From a virus, in the IMG/VR virus record IMGVR_UViG_3300031972_000921, positions 1 through 21,599 of that record: a stretch of DNA of 21,599 nucleotides; one strand, written 5' to 3'. This document shows positions 20,675 through 21,599 of this stretch, piece by piece. A program made the translations under genes and the position numbers. The notes under the pieces were generated by a model, which worked only from the letters and a program-made list of their open reading frames with translations, did not search any database and was not told the origin of the DNA. Numbering within the stretch: the stretch's first letter is position 1; each line of letters starts with the position of its first letter.

Positions 20675-21028
20675 TTATAACCTATTGTCATCATCGATTA
20701 TTTCGATTCTGACATTTTCCCATTTACCACCTGTAATTTCTTCATTGACTAAAAAGTCAATACGTGATAACCACCTGTGGTGCATTCTGTCTTGTACGGT
20801 CCATATACCGTCAAGATTACCGGCTCCAGTAACTTTGACTTTTACGCCAAACGTTAGACCTTTAGCCTCTAAATCTCTTGATACAGCTATCCACCTATGT
20901 TTTTGTGGATTACTAAGATCTATCTTTTTATTACTAGCCGTTATGTCAGGAGTGCTGTCCGTCTGCTCCGGTGTAGCATGATAAATCGTCGCTGTAACCA
21001 AAATTATCTTTAATGTATTTAGTATCAT
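20675..21028 (-). CDS. 3D-domain (double-psi beta-barrel) protein
   Basis: The 117-residue product matches the 3D (Asp-Asp-Asp) domain seen in MltA/RpfB-type wall enzymes: VTATIYHATPEQTDSTPDIT at 11-30, IAVSRDL with Asp52, GIWTVQDRM with Asp80, and SRIDFLV with Asp91. Members act on peptidoglycan or bind glycans. There is only a ten-residue hydrophobic start (MILNTLKIIL), too short for a normal signal peptide. The first 27 codons overlap the upstream gene in another frame (83 bp), yet the conserved domain begins at residue 11, so the overlap looks real. A lytic or virion-entry role is possible, although the gene sits among regulatory genes. Confidence 0.75.
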   Translation of the reverse strand: MILNTLKIILVTATIYHATPEQTDSTPDITASNKKIDLSNPQKHRWIAVSRDLEAKGLTFGVKVKVTGAGNLDGIWTVQDRMHHRWLSRIDFLVNEEITGGKWENVRIEIIDDDNRL

Positions 21029-21479
21029 ATAATGATTCTTTGTTATGCGCTATATGTTTTTTGTCATACACGTAGTATAACCAGTATGCGTGTATAGCAC
21101 AATCACGCTTGAACTGATCAGGCATAGCCTGTGGAGGTTGTTTAAACTTACCGTCTGGCATACCAACAGGATATTTAAATAATGGTAATCTACATTTAGT
21201 TATTGTAAGATGTTCTTTACCATATCTAGCTTTATACTCTTGGCCTAAACCTATCATATGATTGTATAACCATCTATAATGGTTTTTGTTTTGTCTACAC
21301 CATATGGTTGACGGATGGTTGTAATGTGCTTTTTTATAAGGTACATTATCTCCGTTGTTATAATGATGATGCGCAGTACAAAGCATCTGGGCTGATTCTA
21401 AGATCATTTTAACCACATGCTTATTGTATTGTATCTGTGCAGCTTTATAAGGATCTTTATGTAAATAAAATATATTCAT
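20946..21479 (-). CDS. Conserved phage protein of unknown function, MNIF type
   Basis: The 177-residue product starts MNIFYLHKDPYKAAQIQYNK and has HVVKMILESAQMLCTAHHHY (21-40), NHPSTIWCRQNKNHYRWLYNH and EYKARYGKEHLT. This is a pattern I recall in many phages (MNIF-x-L-D-x-D-P-x-x-A-A... D/N-K-H-V-V-K-M-I-x-E-x-A-Q-x-L). Several conserved His residues suggest metal or nucleic-acid binding. It is sometimes guessed to be a DNA-repair enzyme, but I see no basis for that. Its 3' end overlaps the 3D-domain gene by 83 bp and its start overlaps the preceding frame by 4 bp (ATGA). Confidence 0.7.
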   Translation of the reverse strand: MNIFYLHKDPYKAAQIQYNKHVVKMILESAQMLCTAHHHYNNGDNVPYKKAHYNHPSTIWCRQNKNHYRWLYNHMIGLGQEYKARYGKEHLTITKCRLPLFKYPVGMPDGKFKQPPQAMPDQFKRDCAIHAYWLYYVYDKKHIAHNKESLYDTKYIKDNFGYSDDLSCYTGADGQHS

Positions 21480-21599
21480 AAAGTTTCTCGTATCATAACA
21501 TCAGTTAGCTTATCGCATAGCTGATCATAATTTTTTTCCATAAAATTATACTCTTGCTTACCGTTAACGTCTACTGAGACTTTAAACAGTAAATAATTT
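21476..21599 (-). CDS. C-terminal end of a gene running off the window
   Basis: A frame is open from the window edge to a TGA that overlaps the next start (ATGA). The visible 40 residues read NYLLFKVSVDVNGKQEYNFM then EKNYDQLCDKLTDVMIRETL. The overlap pattern matches its neighbours, so it is a true gene end. Too little is visible to name it; an internal ATG would make a 21-residue peptide, which is less likely. Confidence 0.55.
   Translation of the reverse strand, partial: NYLLFKVSVDVNGKQEYNFMEKNYDQLCDKLTDVMIRETL

Noticed and set aside
20946-21479. Pyrimidine dimer DNA glycosylase
   Set aside because: I considered this name for the MNIF-type family but see none of the known DenV-like features, so it is left as unknown function.
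1-21599. CRISPR array, insertion sequence, integrase or attachment site
   Set aside because: No regularly spaced repeats, transposase or integrase motifs or terminal inverted repeats were found by reading.

Overview
The window is a piece of a lytic-type, AT-rich marine bacteriophage genome (or a very similar uncultured virus). It holds no integrase, ribosomal genes or host housekeeping genes, and almost every gene abuts or overlaps the next. A Bacteroidetes (Flavobacteriia-like) host is the best guess. Two exported proteins have signal peptides ending in the Bacteroidetes-style A-x-A-Q / F-A-Q-Q form, one exported protein looks like an outer-membrane barrel, and start codons are usually preceded by A/T-rich sequence (taatATG, attATG) rather than strong Shine-Dalgarno sites. 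The host assignment is inference.

Layout. Positions 1-5564 read on the + strand and form a late, virion/lysis side. In order they hold the C-terminal end of a large virion-type protein, an outer-membrane-like barrel, two paralogous membrane/coiled-coil proteins, an exported thioredoxin-fold protein without its CXXC, an M15 peptidase (endolysin candidate), a proline-rich lipoprotein and a two-TM holin-like protein. Interleaved with the last of these is a run of tiny, very basic Lys/Arg/Gly proteins and a small HExxH protein. Positions 5557-21599 read on the - strand. The two blocks converge tail to tail with an 8-bp overlap.

The - strand block, in its own transcription order (right to left), holds: a gene fragment at the window edge; a conserved phage protein of unknown function; a 3D-domain protein; an HTH regulator; a phage sigma-70 factor; then after the main non-coding gap a recombination/replication set (ERF annealing protein, RecE/Cas4-like exonuclease, small protein, SSB, T7 gp4-like primase-helicase). 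Next comes nucleotide metabolism: a thymidylate-synthase-fold enzyme with the Asn-to-Asp change typical of dCMP hydroxymethylases, a GIY-YIG/MazG fusion, a second MazG-like protein, a DUF1064-like nuclease, three tiny ORFs, and class I ribonucleotide reductase NrdB and NrdA. A JmjC/cupin oxygenase follows. Last is a surface-sugar cassette: a 66-aa unknown, cupin, KdsB, methyltransferase, metal-type KdsA, a GT8-like and a GT29 sialyltransferase-like glycosyltransferase.

Two systems stand out. First, KdsA + KdsB + a GT29-family transferase together would make CMP-Kdo and transfer Kdo (or a related ulosonic acid) to a surface glycan. This is a self-contained phage envelope-remodelling pathway that needs only host arabinose-5-phosphate and Kdo-8-phosphate phosphatase. 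Second, the dCMP-hydroxymethylase-like enzyme sits directly beside two MazG-like pyrophosphohydrolases, a layout resembling the T4 logic of destroying dCTP to dCMP and then modifying dCMP, so the phage DNA may carry modified cytosine. Both are predictions from motifs and gene order.
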